Source: Phlegmacium glaucopus (Eukaryota > Basidiomycota > Agaricomycetes > Agaricales > Cortinariaceae). Taken from it: 64,000 bases of DNA. Numbering within the stretch: position 1 is the first letter of the stretch; each line of letters opens with the position of its first letter. The notes beneath the pieces are model-generated. The model ran no database searches and was not told where the DNA came from. It worked only from the letters and a program-made list of their open reading frames with translations. The stretch covers positions 176,071 to 240,070 of the forward strand of contig MU130491.1 in assembly GCA_015039465.1 (NCBI GenBank), read 5' to 3'. Shown here piece by piece: positions 1 through 12,690 of this stretch. Both the position numbers and the translations under genes were made by a program.

Positions 1-640
1 CTGGGGCCGACCGATTAAGCCCTCACAATCTTTAAAAAAATTGAAAAAACTCGGTCAGTATTTGAATAACTGTGTTATTTGAATGAGTTGCCGATCGGGC
101 CACAGATGTTTAATTGGATTGAAATTTTGACAGAGTCGGCTTTACACTATTTACATGAGCTGGGGCCGACCGATTAAGCCCGCACAATCTTTAAAAAATT
201 GAAAAAACTCGGTCAGTATTTGAATAACTGTGTTATTTGAATGAGTTGCCGATCGGGCCACAGATGTTTAATTGGATTGACATTTTGACAGAGTCGGCTT
301 TGCACTATGTACATGAGCTGGGGCCAACCGATTAAGCCTACACAATCTTTAAAAAAATTGAAAAAACTCGGTCAGTATTTCCATACCTGTGTTATTTGAA
401 TCAGTTGCAGATTGGGCCACAGATTTTTAATTGGATTGAAATTTTAACAGAGCCGGCTTTACACTATGTACATGAGCTGGGGCCGACCGATTGAGCTGGC
501 AGAATTCTTAAAAAATTGAAAAAACTCGGTCAGTATTTGGATAACTTTACTATTTGAATGACCTCCGATTGGGCCCCAGATTTTTAATTGGACTAAAAAT
601 TTGACCCAGTTAGCCTTACTGTATGTACATAAGCTGGGGC
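1..640. repeat. ~158-bp tandem satellite, four units
   Basis: The motif CTGGGGCC(G/A)ACC starts at 1, 160, 318, 477 and 634, giving spacings of 157-159 bp. Units share internal blocks such as CTCGGTCAGTATTT and GCCGATCGGGCCACAG. Units 1 and 2 are nearly identical; units 3 and 4 are more diverged. The array runs off the left edge of the window, so its full size is unknown. No convincing coding sequence. Confidence 0.93.
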
Positions 641-715
641 CAACCAATTAAGCCACTTGAATTGTGTAAAACGGTCACTAAAGCACCCATTAGTGGGCTA
701 GATCTCACAAGATCG

Positions 716-1375
716 CCTGAATGCCAGCCAGAACATGTTTTCTTGCTGTTTTTCAGATAATATCCTGAGCACCGGCCAGAAAACACATTTTCTGGCTGGT
801 TTTCAGGGGATATCCTAAACACCCAGCCCGAACATGTTTTCTGGCTGGTATTCAGGTGATATCCTGAACGCCCAGCCCAAACAGTGTTTTCTGGCTGGTT
901 TTTGGATAATATCCCGAGCACCAGCCAGAAAATGTCTGCTCTGGCTGGTTGTTGGGTTGTATCCCAAATGCCCAGCCAGAACCGTCTTTTCTGGTTGGTA
1001 TTCGGGTGGTATCCTGAATGGCCAGCCAGAAAAGACAGGTTCTGGCTGGTATTCGGGTGATATCCCAAATGCCCAAATGCCCAGCCAGAATGTGTTTTCT
1101 GGCTGGTTTTGGATGATATCCTGAGCACTGCCCAGGAAATGTGTGTTCTGGCTGGTCGTTGGGTTGTATCCTGAACGCCCACCGGCAGCCAGAACCATTT
1201 GTTCTGGTCGGTATTCGGGTGGTATCCTGAATGGCCAGCCAGAAAAGACAGTTTCTGGCTGGTATTCAGGTGATATCCCGAATGCCCAAGTGCCCAGCCC
1301 AGAATGTGTTTTCTGGCTGGTCCTGGGGTATCCCGAGCACCCAGCCAGAAACCGCTTTCTGGATAATTTTTGAGT
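716..1375. repeat. Minisatellite of ~50-57 bp units with higher-order structure
   Basis: About eleven units are anchored by TCTGGCTGGT and its inverted partner CCAGCCAGAA, so each unit can form a hairpin. From about 941 four consecutive unit types (GTTGGGTTGTATCC, ATTCGGGTGGTATCC, ATTCGGGTGATATCC, a TTTTGGATG type) recur in the same order from about 1147, a higher-order period of about 206-213 bp. Open frames here on both strands are repeat artefacts. Confidence 0.9.
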
Positions 1376-2460
1376 AGATAATTGGTTCGGGTACCTGATT
1401 AGTGCTCACCTGCACCCATTACCCCCCATATGTGTAGGGGCATCAGCTTATCGGTCAATGATGGACATATTCCCAGCATCAGCTTAGTCCGCTGCTGGGT
1501 CTATGACGGTACATTTTTACATTTTGCTCCTCTGTCTTTGACAGGGTATTCTAACTATACTGGCTGAAAATCTTACATAAGACAAGTGTTGACCAACAAT
1601 TCCCAAATTGAAAACCTGAATTAAAAGGCATATCAGCTTTTTCTGACAGAGGTACTTACAAGAGAAGACGGACAAACCAAAGTGGCTGCGTCATCAAGAC
1701 AAATTCTCTAAGTTCAAAACCGCCCAAACAGCAAACATTGATGCCAAACAAACAGTAACATCATATGACCGATCTTTTTTTCTCTTCCCACCCATCCCTT
1801 CTACAGCAGCAACAACAGCCACAGTACCAACAACAACCCCCTTCAACAAAACACCCCCCATGGGGTACTTTTATTTCTTTCTGACAACTTATAATGCTAA
1901 TGACAACATCCCCCTTCACCAGGAGGATTTTTTTACTTTCTACTAGATTACTACAAAATGAAACATCAGAATCCAAGGTCGCAACAACAACAATGCCAAC
2001 AACAAAACTCGCCAACCAACCACGACTAACCACACCACATCACATGTCCACGAATGTGTCCACAACCATGCCACGACACATGCATGTGAATGTGCCCACG
2101 ACCGCCATGTCACACCCTCCACGACCACACCTCATCATGTCACACAATGATGACAACAACCACAAACGTGTCCATGACCGCATCCACCTCACCACCTTAC
2201 ATGACGATGATGACCATTACAACAACAACCACGAGGCCACCAGCACAGCCTCATGTTGATGATATGGCTGATGAACACGATTAGGGATGCTGAAGTTCAG
2301 TTTGGTTCAGTTTGGGACCCATTTTCTCAGAACCAGAACCAGAACCACTTAGGAAAACCAGAACCAGAGCCAGAACCAGAACTGAACCAACAGAACCAGT
2401 TCTCTTGGTTTGGTTCTGGTTCTGAACCAGTTCGAACCATAAGAACCAGTTAAAAATAGA
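1376..2460. repeat. Intergenic DNA with CAA/CCACGA and AACCAG low-complexity tracts
   Basis: 1376-1760 holds nothing I recognise. 1800-2280 is rich in CAACAA, CCACGAC and CACATG words that give Thr/His-rich open frames without domain features. 2330-2450 is a (GAACCA)n-like hexamer tract present in both orientations. Confidence 0.7.
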
Positions 2461-3190
2461 CTTTTGTTAGGATATCACCAATTAGACAAGAAATTCTCAT
2501 TTTAAGTTTTATTTTCTAAAATTACATATTATTTCTTAGAAATAAATATATCTTGAAATTTGAGACCAGAATTTTGTAGTATTGGTGTTATAACTATGAC
2601 ATCACTAAAAGTAAACATGAAAAGAAAAAATACTACTAAGTCATTTTGCCAACTAGTGACAACTTTGAATTGGATTCTTGCAATAGGAGTATATTAATAT
2701 TAATAAAACCTGAAGCTACCTATACCAAGCAAACAGCTACTATGTCTACTCATGTCTACTGAGACCTTGCAAGAAGCTATGTATGGGGGGACTTGTGTAC
2801 CAGAATATTCAAACTACTGTGACTATATACAGCTACATATACAAGTTATTTCTTCCTGATGTGGGGTCTGAGGGTTGAGGGGTGAACATTGAAAATGTTG
2901 AAACATTGAAGCTTGAAGAGTAGAATGGTGAGATTGATTTTCAGTGCAGGTCGTATAGTTGTGGATAGACAAGGTTGACATATAGACTCTTTTCTTGAAT
3001 GGAGGATGAGCTGAGGCTAAATACAACATTTAACATGGCTGTGATGTCCGAGCTTAGAAACAATGTAGAGGATACACAGCTGCCAATTGGCAAACGACTG
3101 AGTGATGGGGTCATGGTTTGACTCTGGGAAAATGTTGGGGAAATCTGAATCCTGTGAGTAGCATGAGTCACCATCATGTAACTTTGCATT
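2461..3190. other. AT-rich intergenic region
   Basis: Low GC with no long open frame showing domain features and no recognisable repeat. It is the 5' flank of the MFS pseudogene; no clear TATA box or start codon for that gene could be assigned. Confidence 0.5.
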
Positions 3191-5819
3191 GAACTATCCC
3201 CTCTGGACAGATAGCACGAACAATGTGGATGTTGATTCCACAGATCATCCTGAAGAACTTGAGCTTGAAACCCTGACTGACTCGGAGCTGGATCCTTTCA
3301 TAGACCACATACAGCACGAGGCAGAAATCCCAACCAGAAAGGAAGCGCGCACAGTTCCTCGTGCTCTGTTGGTCTTTGTTTTTGATAGGATGGACTGATG
3401 GGTTGATAGGACCACTCTTACCATGAATTCAGAAATTTGATGATGTAAGTTGGGTAATTCTATTCCAACATTGAAATATTGACGGTTTGTCAACTCCTCT
3501 CGGTGTTCACAGGTTGGGTTCAGATCAGTGTCTTGGATATTCATCCTGGGATGTACAGTCAGTAATGCTTGTGATACACATTGCCTGGTTTCACAAATAA
3601 TACCTTGACTGTTTTCAGGGCGTAGTTTTGGGAGCATTGGCGAATATGCCATTGGTCTAGGAAAGGTGAGGTTTCTCAGCCATTATAAAATTCAAGGTCA
3701 ATGTCACAAACCCTTATCTGTCAGATGCTAGTGCTCCGGTCTCTCTTCCAGATTGCAGCATTTTCTATTCAATTTCTTGAACTTTCCTTTCCGATTTTTG
3801 TGTTATCATTTGGTCTCTGCAGGATTGGAATCACATTTCAAGTTGGTATTTATCCGTGAAAGTTCAAAGAAAAGGTTGAAACTATACACCCCTCCTTTTT
3901 TGACATGTTCTAGGACGCATCTGCAAATGGCTTCATTGCGATTCTTCAAAATGACTCTGAGTATAAAATGGGTTTTATACATGCTGCGTATGGTATATAG
4001 CCTTCCTTTTCCCAAGACTACCATTCATCTGACTGACACATTTCATACAAGGCCTTGGAGCATTGGCCACTCCCCTTTCTGCCACACACTTCTCTCAATT
4101 AACGCATTGGTCATCCCACTATCTTGTCTCTCTTTCATTAGCGCTTTTGAACATTAGCATCCTCGCAGGAGTCTTTAGATTTTCAGCCCAAGATGGTACA
4201 TTCTATGGGTTATTCAAGTCCAGCAAACCCCGACATCAAACATCCAAACATTCAAAGCTGAAATGAACTGTTAAATTCACAGAATGTCTAAAGCAAGCCG
4301 GAGAAACAGTGCCTAACAAAACTGAAGAAATTCAACATGATAATAAATTTGGTCAGCTTATGAAGTATAAAAGTGTTCACTTCTTGGCTCTTTTCCTCGT
4401 GGTTTACATTGGAGTTGAAGTCATGATTGGAGGTATAATTTGATCACTACTACTCAATTTCTCAAACAAAAGATTTGGATTATTGTGAAACAGGGTGGAT
4501 TGTAACATTCCCAATGATCGTTCGTGGAGGCGGGCCTTCGTCTGGCTATGTTTCAACTAGTTTTTTTGGTGGTAAGTTATCTGACACTAGTAAACACCTC
4601 CTATTTTCTTGTGTCTGAACTGTTGGGGGTAATACTTAGGTCTGACTTTGGGCCGTGTCATCCTAGTTGAGGTTACTAAGAAGGTTGCACCTTATATCTT
4701 TTATTTTGAACTCCTTTCTAGCCTAAAATCTAATTGCTGATCCACAGATCGGAAACATTTATGCCATTTACATTTACACTCTCCTCGCTATTTTGTAAGT
4801 CATCATTCTATTTCAAAACTGTTTTTAATTGATATTACTCAAAAAAGCTTCCAATTGATTGTTTGGCTCCTCCCTTCCTTTACTGGAGGTGCCATCTCTG
4901 TCTCTATAATTGGCATCCTCTTAGGTCCAATGTATCCTATTGCCATGAACCTGTTAAGTTCAGGAACTCTATTCCAGAGTATCGGATGGAGTTTGATTGG
5001 AATGGAACCACAGAACAGAAAAGGACTATAGCCTCAGTGTATGTGCTGTGGTACCCTAAACCTTTGTATCCTAATTTCGGAGTAAGAACAGAATGGAGTG
5101 GAACCGGAAGTTGCGGGAACTTAGAGGAAGAATAGGAGGAGGAAACTAGGTTTATACTCGAACTGAGGAATACATACAAGGTTCGGGTACTTAAATAATA
5201 AAAGGAATAGCATCCGAAATATAAAAGATAAATATAAAGTGCTGCGTTCTGCTCCCGGAAAGTCCTGCATTCTTGGGTGAATAATCCATAGTGGGTGTGC
5301 TGACTGATAGTGGGAAAGTGATGACAAAGAAATAGTTGTTATGGCAAAAATGTGGTATTGGGTTTGGAGTATCGTCGGAAGAGCTGGAATGATACAGAGA
5401 AGTCTCGGAGTTGGATGTAGGAGGAGTAGAATTGGAAACAAGGGAAGGCACTGGAATAGAGTATGGAGTACTGGAGACAACTCTGACAGAGCTGGACCGG
5501 AGTCACATATAACAGAATGTAACAGAACCACACTGCACACATTCTTCCTTGTCATCTCATCAATGGAACAATAGGATGGATATCTGCTTGTAGAGCAGCT
5601 GGAAGTGCTCTCCTCCCATTTGTGACTGGCACAGTGGCTTCAAAGTTGGTGATTGAGAGCTTAGAACCTTTGTGCATGCTCTAATCAACCCCCCTGGAAT
5701 CCCTTTAGTTTAAAAAAAGATTCAGGTCATTTTTTTGTTTTAGAGTTTTAGTTATGATGATTCTTTTGGGTATTGTTTGGCTCATGGTGCCTAAAGAACC
5801 GGCTGGGTGATTGTTTAGT
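3190..5819 (+). pseudogene. MFS transporter (BSC6-like family) pseudogene split by a solo LTR
   Basis: Exons spell a fungal MFS permease. Seen in order: acidic N-terminus (3190-3340); LCWSLFLIGWTDG then GPLLP*IQKFDD (3360-3440); VGFRSVSWIFILGC; a helix with IAAFSIQFLELSFPIFV (from 3753); DASANGFIAILQND and MGFIHAAYGLGALATPLS (3914-4170); VHFLALFLVVYIGVEVMIGG; WIVTFPMIVRGGGPSSGYVS; GLTLGRV; LLGPMYPIAMN (4920-4950); and after the LTR GWISACRAAGSALLPF (5575-5620) and a last helix ending at a stop near 5819. Lesions: TGA replaces the expected Arg after GPLLP (~3419); a 1-nt loss near 3650 shifts the frame between ANM and IGLGK; an early stop follows ESLEPL (~5680); a 573-bp LTR interrupts codons after PIAMN. 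Family assignment is from remembered similarity; the start codon is not identifiable. Confidence 0.82.
4952..5524 (+). mobile_element. Solo LTR (family A) inside the MFS gene, TSD GAACC
   Basis: Starts TGTTAAGTTC and ends GAATGTAACA (TG...CA). It is flanked by the perfect 5-bp duplication GAACC at 4947-4951 and 5525-5529. Removing the LTR and one GAACC re-joins the MFS frame exactly, which fixes both ends. Homologous to the LTR at 13053-13627 and the fragment at 9950-10107. Length and 5-bp TSD fit LTR retrotransposons; no internal gag/pol is present. Confidence 0.95.
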
Positions 5820-7210
5820 TAAAGTATACAATCAAGGACACAAATTAATTATGATTGGGGAGTTTTTCTTTTTGGAACTAGTTTTTATACTTATGTTGGA
5901 ACCATTATTTACTAAACAACTCGCCTCAAAATGACATCTATCATATTATGTGTGCTTTTGACAAAAAGTCGGCAATGAAGCTTAATAAAGAACAATAGAA
6001 ATTAACCTTTGCTTCAGAGAATTATACCCTCTCCCTGCCTAATAAGGTATGTTTTCTGTGAATATATGTTTTTTTAAAATATTTTCCGCAGTAGAAAATG
6101 ATTATTTTAGTGGTTTTGCCATAATATATATTATGGAATGGCTGTACTGGCAAGTTATTTAACACCACAACATTGTGTCTCTTTATGGTTACAGATTTAC
6201 AACAGGTTTACGGCTTGGGCATGACCCATGTTTTGGTTCAAATTACTTACATTTTGGACACTGTTGAGGTGATTGTCAACAGTAAATGCGTTGGAATTCC
6301 TAACATTAGAGCTTGTTTTGATGTACACTCCTCTTGTTAATGTGGACAAGAGTGTTGAGATATGGCAAGTAGATCTCGTTCATTCATTAAGTTTTTTCTT
6401 TACCTTTATCTTTTGATCTATCAAGTCCCTGAGAAAGATTACATAATCATGCTTAGTTATTTGCTTTGTGTTTTTATTTAGGAGTCTCAACTTTGAATTG
6501 AAGTTGAGACAGTGAGTAGAATATAAATTTACTATACTAAAACATTCACTAATATCATTTAGATATACATTCATTTTAGGTATTTATTTTATACCAACTA
6601 CTCAAACTTCAAATTGAAGTTGAGACAATATACATTCATTTTAGTTTAACTGCGAAATACTTCAACAAAGAGGTAGTTGGGGAGGAAGCAAGGGAGGTAA
6701 CGCCCCCATCCTTTGGCTACCCCAGGTAATTTCCAATTGCTGGCCACCTTGATAAAGACCCAATTAAAGACCTCGTGTTACAAACTTCTTTTTCTTTTCC
6801 TATCACCACCGAACACATGCCTGTTTCACATCCATGCCTTTCTACTTCTACTTTTCATATCTGTCTTACACATGTTTACCTCTTTCCTTTCATCGTTTCA
6901 CCTATTTATACTCACACTATATGCTTTACATGCGGACGCCTTACCATATGCACGACTCGCTCTTTTACTATAAATACCGTATTTACTCTCTTGTATTACC
7001 CTAGCTAATTCTTGAGACTCTAACATTGGTTACTTTGCTCTTGAACATTCTCAAACTCTTAAGACGCTGCCTTGAGACTTATCTCTTGGTATTCTTTTGA
7101 GCTCAACGAAACGACAACTTGATCTTTATACGACTGTTTACAATCAGAACCTTCTGAATCGTTCGAAGTTGTAACACCTCGCTTGTGGATAGCACAGCAC
7201 AGTTTAGTAA
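5820..7210. other. Non-coding, AT-rich repeats and a promoter-like segment
   Basis: 6484-6510 is a near-perfect palindrome (arms GTCTCAACTT/AAGTTGAGAC, 7-nt loop); a related inverted repeat follows near 6600-6625. From about 6690 a pyrimidine-rich stretch leads to a TATA-like ACTATAAATACC near 6968, resembling the U3/R region of the LTRs elsewhere in the window, but no LTR ends were found. No supported gene. Confidence 0.5.
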
Positions 7211-9590
7211 TTTACCTCATCATGGCTTGGGGAAAATTTGCTACAAAAAGTCCAAGGTCCTGGTACTAAGTTCTGTCCTTGGTGGCCCTCGAAGATGTAA
7301 CATGTTAAAATTTATCTATTGATGCAATAGTAGTTGTGACTGGATATATGATGAACCTTGGAGAGAGAAAAAAATTCTGAATATAGTATTGGGGTGACCA
7401 AATGAAAAACACAGGCGTCAAAAAAAGTCCGTGGATTGCCGTGTCTTATCTATATAGCTCTGCTCACTGGTAGGTAAATCAGACGAAGCTGTGTTCTCCC
7501 CTAAATGCCAACTAGCAGATCCTTTTATGACTTTTGGTTACGATAGCACTCTTGTTGACTGGCAGTAAAATTCTACATGGAACAAGGGAATACATAGCCC
7601 TTGTTCCAGGGATGGCAGTCACTAACAAAATTGAGTTGAATCACTGCCAGTGCATGCCTTAATTAGTCCTGAGTTGGGACTGCGAGCCTGAGTCTAACGA
7701 CCAAAACCCTGTGGCATATTTTTTGTGGACTAACCTCCCGTTTGTCCTTTAACTGAGGCATTGACTTGGGGCACAATTATTGTATGCATATTATTTGTAT
7801 CAAAAACATTCCTCTGCCACTGTCTATAGACTATGTGATTGTTCTCTTTTATTTAAAATATTAGTCTATGCACTACACATGAATTGACTGTCTAAAGGAA
7901 TAACATGTAAGGTCTATGAATATTACTAGTAGAGGATAGATATCCAAAGAGACATGACAATGAGTCTTGGTTCGCAGTATATTTGACTGTTCGAGGGGGT
8001 CAAGCGAGGGCTGGGATGGGAATGGCAAGCATGGGTGACCATCGTCAACTACATTTTGCGGAATGTTTGTTGTACAAGTTCCTTGTTCATTGTCTTGAAT
8101 CCCCGAGGGCTGGGTTCCAGTAGAAGTCATAATGATTCAGAAAGTGGGCAGAAAGTCCATGAATTGCTGGTTTTTGAATTGAATAAAATGTTAGACACTC
8201 CTTTGGCCCTGACAAATCTGAATCAGCATTCATGAATCATAACAATAGTTTAGTCACCAGGGTCATTAATATTTCTAACCGTACATACACTTTGTATAGG
8301 TTCTTACCTTCAAAAGGCCCTTGTGGTATATATCAATCCATTTGTGCATGCAATGTTCTTTGTTGTGATGCAAAACAAGTTTGGCATGTTCTCTTTGTCA
8401 AAAGGTTCATGTTATGGTGATGTGCATGAATTGTTAACAGGTTTCTGGAAAATTGCTGAGTTCTTGCTGATTACACGTCTAACATATGAAGATACGGCAT
8501 TCACAACTTGGCAGTAAGCAATTTTGTTGTGCTTTGGTGATTGTGCATTTAACTGTTCAAGTCAGCTGGCATCTTGAAAAGAGCTGTGAAATACAGACAG
8601 GGCAGAAGATACATGCCTCCATTGCATTCTCCCCTTTGACCTACCTGCCCAAAGGCCAGTCTCCCACTGGATAAATGTTCAAAGGAGTGGGGAAGTCTCA
8701 TCAAGTTGACTATCCTGAAGAATGGAAGGATTGGTTGGAAACAGATACATTAGCTCTGTCCATTGCAGATGCACTGTTTTCTACGTTAGAGCAATCTGAC
8801 ATTAAGAATAACGTGGAGCAACAAGTCAATATTCTCATACTACTTCAGATGACATGATTGATCCATTATCTCACTGGCTGCAAGACAGTCATTCTCTCAA
8901 ACTACTATCCCCCTACTTCAGGACCCTCATTTCCAAGGGACTGCTGTTCAAATTGTTTGAAAATTCTGTCAAGGTTCAAAAGTTGAAGGTCTATGTAGCA
9001 ATCTCAGCAATACAGACTGAGTTTAAGTTTTAACTGCAGCGCACAAGATATTAATTGATCACCAGTTTTTCTTGTCTCTTGCAGACCATTTTGAAGGTGA
9101 TGATCACAGCATCCAAAAGTTGTACAATTAAATTGCTGGCAAATCATGGTAAGCGCTAGTCTTGGGGGGCATCTGATTCTTGTTTACTGTTGGTCTTTGA
9201 GACAGAACATTCAAATTTCTTACCATGGAAAACCTAATAGCAATCCTTGCACAAAATGACCAAGATACTGTGATGCAACTTCTATGTCTCTGTGGTATTG
9301 TGCACCAATACTGATTGGTAGCGTGAGAACAAAGCTTAAAAGTTGCCATCATGAAAATAAGTGGACTTTGAATTCACTTACCTATTTTGGAAGCAGCCCT
9401 GAATCACATTCCTGGTCAATAAAATCATTTGTTCAATGTTATCATCCTCATTGCTCATCATATCCTCAATGTCTTTGTTAGAGGACACTATGTAGGTACA
9501 TACACAAACACTTACACACTCCATCACACCCTCCCCTAAGTATTGTACACAAACCATTACTAGTAGTTTCAACGAACATTGCTTAGTACT
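7211..9590 (+). other. Mostly non-coding; faint remnants of a helical-repeat protein gene
   Basis: 7211-8670 shows nothing convincing. 8675-9130 has short leucine-rich coding-like stretches (IADALFSTLEQSDI; SPYFRTLISKGLLFKLF; TILKVMITASKSC), and 9226-9310 MENLIAILAQNDQDTVMQLL. They resemble ARM/HEAT-type helices but are broken by stops and frame changes. Similar fragments occur at 11150-11650. Assignment is tentative. Confidence 0.25.
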
Positions 9591-9593
9591 GAC

Positions 9594-9833
9594 ACATGTG
9601 CGTCCCCGAGTAGATACCTATCACACGTTCCTCAAGGAATGTGTGTCCTATTTCTATTTTACCTACTGTCATGTTGTTACCTGGGCCCAGGGTAGTTACC
9701 CGGGTCCATCTTGTATTTAGTATAAAGGTAGCAGGTGTCGTTCCTAGAACAACACCTTGATATTAAACTTGGTTCCCGGTGATATTCCTTCTCCCTAAGT
9801 CTTAGTGTACTAACACAGAGACGTCCCCTAACA
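9594..9833 (+). mobile_element. Probable LTR remnant
   Basis: Contains TAGTATAAAGG (TATA-like, ~9718) followed by a repeat-containing leader and ends GTCCCCTAACA, the same terminus as the complete LTR at 13699-14293. The left end is unclear (TGACACATG is a candidate) and no target-site duplication was found, so it is probably truncated. Confidence 0.5.
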
Positions 9834-9949
9834 GTCTTCCACTATCCTCTCAATCATTTACACTATTGACATGCTCCTAAACATCTACCATCTATTTGTT
9901 CCTTGGCTAACAATTCAACAAAGCGATCAATCTACTATTTGCATCGGTC

Positions 9950-10107
9950 AAGTATCGTCGGAGGAGCCAGAATGATACAGAGAAGTCTCGGAGTTGGACG
10001 TAGGAGGAGTAGAACTGGAAACAAGGGAAAGTACTGGAATGGAGTATGGACTACCAGAGACAACTCTGACGGAGCTGGACTGGAGTAACGTATAACAGAA
10101 TGTAACA
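9950..10107 (+). mobile_element. Truncated 3' part of family-A LTR
   Basis: Closely matches the last ~155 bp of the LTR at 4952-5524: same GTATCGTCGGA, CAGAGAAGTCTCGGAGTTGG and terminal GAATGTAACA. The 5' part is missing and there is no flanking duplication. Confidence 0.85.
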
Positions 10108-12690
10108 GCTGCACGACATAGGATCATGGGCAAGTAGTATTTTCTCGGGAACAAGGCTGCGCCTTTCAAGTGTTGACTCAGGACCTTTCACATTTTTGAC
10201 ATGACCACACGCCTATGGAGTTGATATATTTTTGCTATTGGACTATGTACACTGCCTTCTCTTCTTTCTCTTGCACTTTGACACTTTACAGATTTTTTTA
10301 TTGTTCCTTCTTCTTTTCCATTGTTCTTTCCTTCTCGCAGCTGTCCTCTCTTCATCATTCTTCCTTTGACAGCGTGTAATTCTTTCCCTTTTATTGTTCT
10401 ACATAGCCTCATCCTTAGGGTATAAATACTGATCTTTTGTATCAGGATAGGTAGTTCCCTCCAATTCATTCTTACTCCCCAACAGTCATCCTCTCAGTGG
10501 AATTCCAGTGAATTCCTCCCTCAAGTTCACTTTTTCAACCTTTTATCTGTTACTGTCCTCTACTGTCAATTGCTACAGTCTTGCTGAAGACTCTCTCTTA
10601 CCCATCCTCATCCTCTTCCTTAATCCCTCTAAGTTCGCTTTTTCAGTCCCTTACTGTCAACCTATTGTCTACTGCTATAGTCTTACAAAAGACTTTTTCT
10701 TATCCATCCTCATCCTCGTCCTCTACCTCAGTCACCTTCCAAGATCTTCATCCTCATCTCTATTCTTTCCCCCTACCTCTGTGTGTTACAAGGTCTAAGG
10801 CTAAGCCTTCCCTAAACAAATAACAGGGAGTCTCTTGACCTAAAGACTGGTCCACTGCTCTCTGGTTGGTGTTTATATACAACACTCACAATGATTTATA
10901 GCGGGACAATTGAATTGTCAAGACATGTAAATTGCAGCTCAATAATACTTACAAGGACTTCAGATCCCTCTGGTGGTGATATTTTCACATCAGGGCTTCC
11001 TAAGCCACTGGTTGAAAGCCCCCGGGATGGTAACTCTAATGTTGGAGGTTTGATGTTTGTGGTGATTGGGTAATTGATAAGACAAGGCATGTTTTCAGGC
11101 TTGCAGTAGTGGAAGTACTGACTTCGGGATAGGTGATACACATCACCAGTTGTTAGAGGACAATTTGGTCCAAGATGTGCTGAGTAGGTTGGGAACAGCA
11201 GACGAAGACATTCAATGATCCACTTTAGAATTGATTACATTGTTAGCTGGTCATGGTCGGGTTTCCACATCTGGGAGGTTGGCTTATCTGCTAAAAAGGT
11301 TAATACTAGATGAGTAGCAGGAAGAAATATTCAAATATTGCAATCGAAAGCAGTGATACTTCTACAAAAAATGCTTTGGAGTGGTAGCTCAGAATTGAAT
11401 GATCTTGATCCCTTGTCTTGTGCAGACTACATCACAGCTTACTATGGAAGATCTTCCTAAGACCATTTTTCAAGAACTGTTTGGCTTGAGTGGCGCCTGT
11501 GCTAGCAGGCTGCTTGCATATGGTAGGTTCATTCCAATGTCTTTAACTGAAATAATTGCTCACAAGTCTGGATATACTCCATCCTTCAAGAACCAAGTTG
11601 CTCAAATTTTTTCAGATCAGCTGGTTAATTCTAACGTTGTGAAATCATGATAGCATACCATCCTAAGGGATTTATTGGACTTCATTAGATGATGAATTTC
11701 ATAATGCCTGATTTGTTATAGCTTAGTCCTATCGATTGTTATTGCATTCATTCTTCCATTACCACTTCACAATGCACTTGCTACTAGCTAGTTACAAGCT
11801 TGTTAAATTTTGAGAGTGAATGTCACCAATATATTGTCTCCTTTTGCAGATGCAGGAAGAGCAGGTTGAGCTCAGGTTCAGGCATTTAGAGATTTGTGGT
11901 TCATGCAGTTTAAACTGAACTGAACTGCTGAACTGCTAGGTCCTGGAAGGGCAGGCAATTCTCTCCTTTTGACTTACTATTTTCTGAAAAGTGATCTTTC
12001 AGTAATGTATGAACATTGGAGTTATTTGGCAGTCCTTTTGAGCATGAAATAATATCTGAGGAAGGAGGTAATGGCCAGACTTTATTATGTGATGTTATTA
12101 TGTCAGCATAGGCATTACCTTTTTAGGCAAATAAATATAAATGAATGGTTTTCTAGGTTCTCAAGGAGTTCTGAGCTCATATATGAGTGGAAATCAAGTG
12201 GCTAGGGCCTAAGAAAGGTCTTTGTCCAATAATTCTTCAAAATAGGGCAGATTGTAGATTTTATAATGGTTCTTCAGTTCAGTCAGTTCAGGCTGAGGAG
12301 GTTAAGAACTGAACTGAACTGAACTTTGGTAACCCTACAAACATCACAGCAACATCAACATGGGTGACATGGTGTTATTAGCTGGAATTCAATGCTAGGG
12401 AACCTCCCATCCACAGGTTTAACAGGTGGTGAAAGGTGACAAAAAGGGTTTAGTCTTCACATTTTCCCCACATTTCATTCAAATGTGGTGTAGGGTCTTG
12501 AGTTCAACTCCAGCTCTATGTAGTATTTTTATATATAAAATTAATTACTCAAAACTACTCAAAATTGCTTGGATTGTTCCTAGTCCTTACTAGTGATTTC
12601 TGTGTGGAATCCTAGCTAGGAATTCTGAGTCTGCACATCTGTTAGGACTCCATTGAGAAATTTGGCTGGTCATTGTGCTAAAACAAATTC
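10108..12690. other. Repeat-rich intergenic region with gene remnants
   Basis: 10170-10480 is pyrimidine-rich with a TATA-like GGGTATAAATACTG near 10420. 10520-10735 holds an imperfect ~105-bp tandem duplication (two copies of a block with TACAGTCTTGCTGAAGACT / TATAGTCTTACAAAAGACT followed by CATCCTCATCCTC). 11166-11300 and 11438-11648 carry broken coding-like stretches (STLELITLLAGHG; TIFQELFGLSGACASRLLAYG). 11650-12690 shows nothing recognisable apart from short CAGTTCAGT/GAACTGAACT words. Confidence 0.4.

Noticed and set aside
616..1198. Minus-strand open frames of 127-188 codons rich in Gly, Trp and Gln
   Set aside because: They are translations of the 50-57-bp minisatellite; periodic peptide repeats with no start context and no domain.
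1894..2259. Thr/His-rich 121-codon open frame
   Set aside because: Low-complexity CAA/CCACGA sequence; no splice context or family resemblance.
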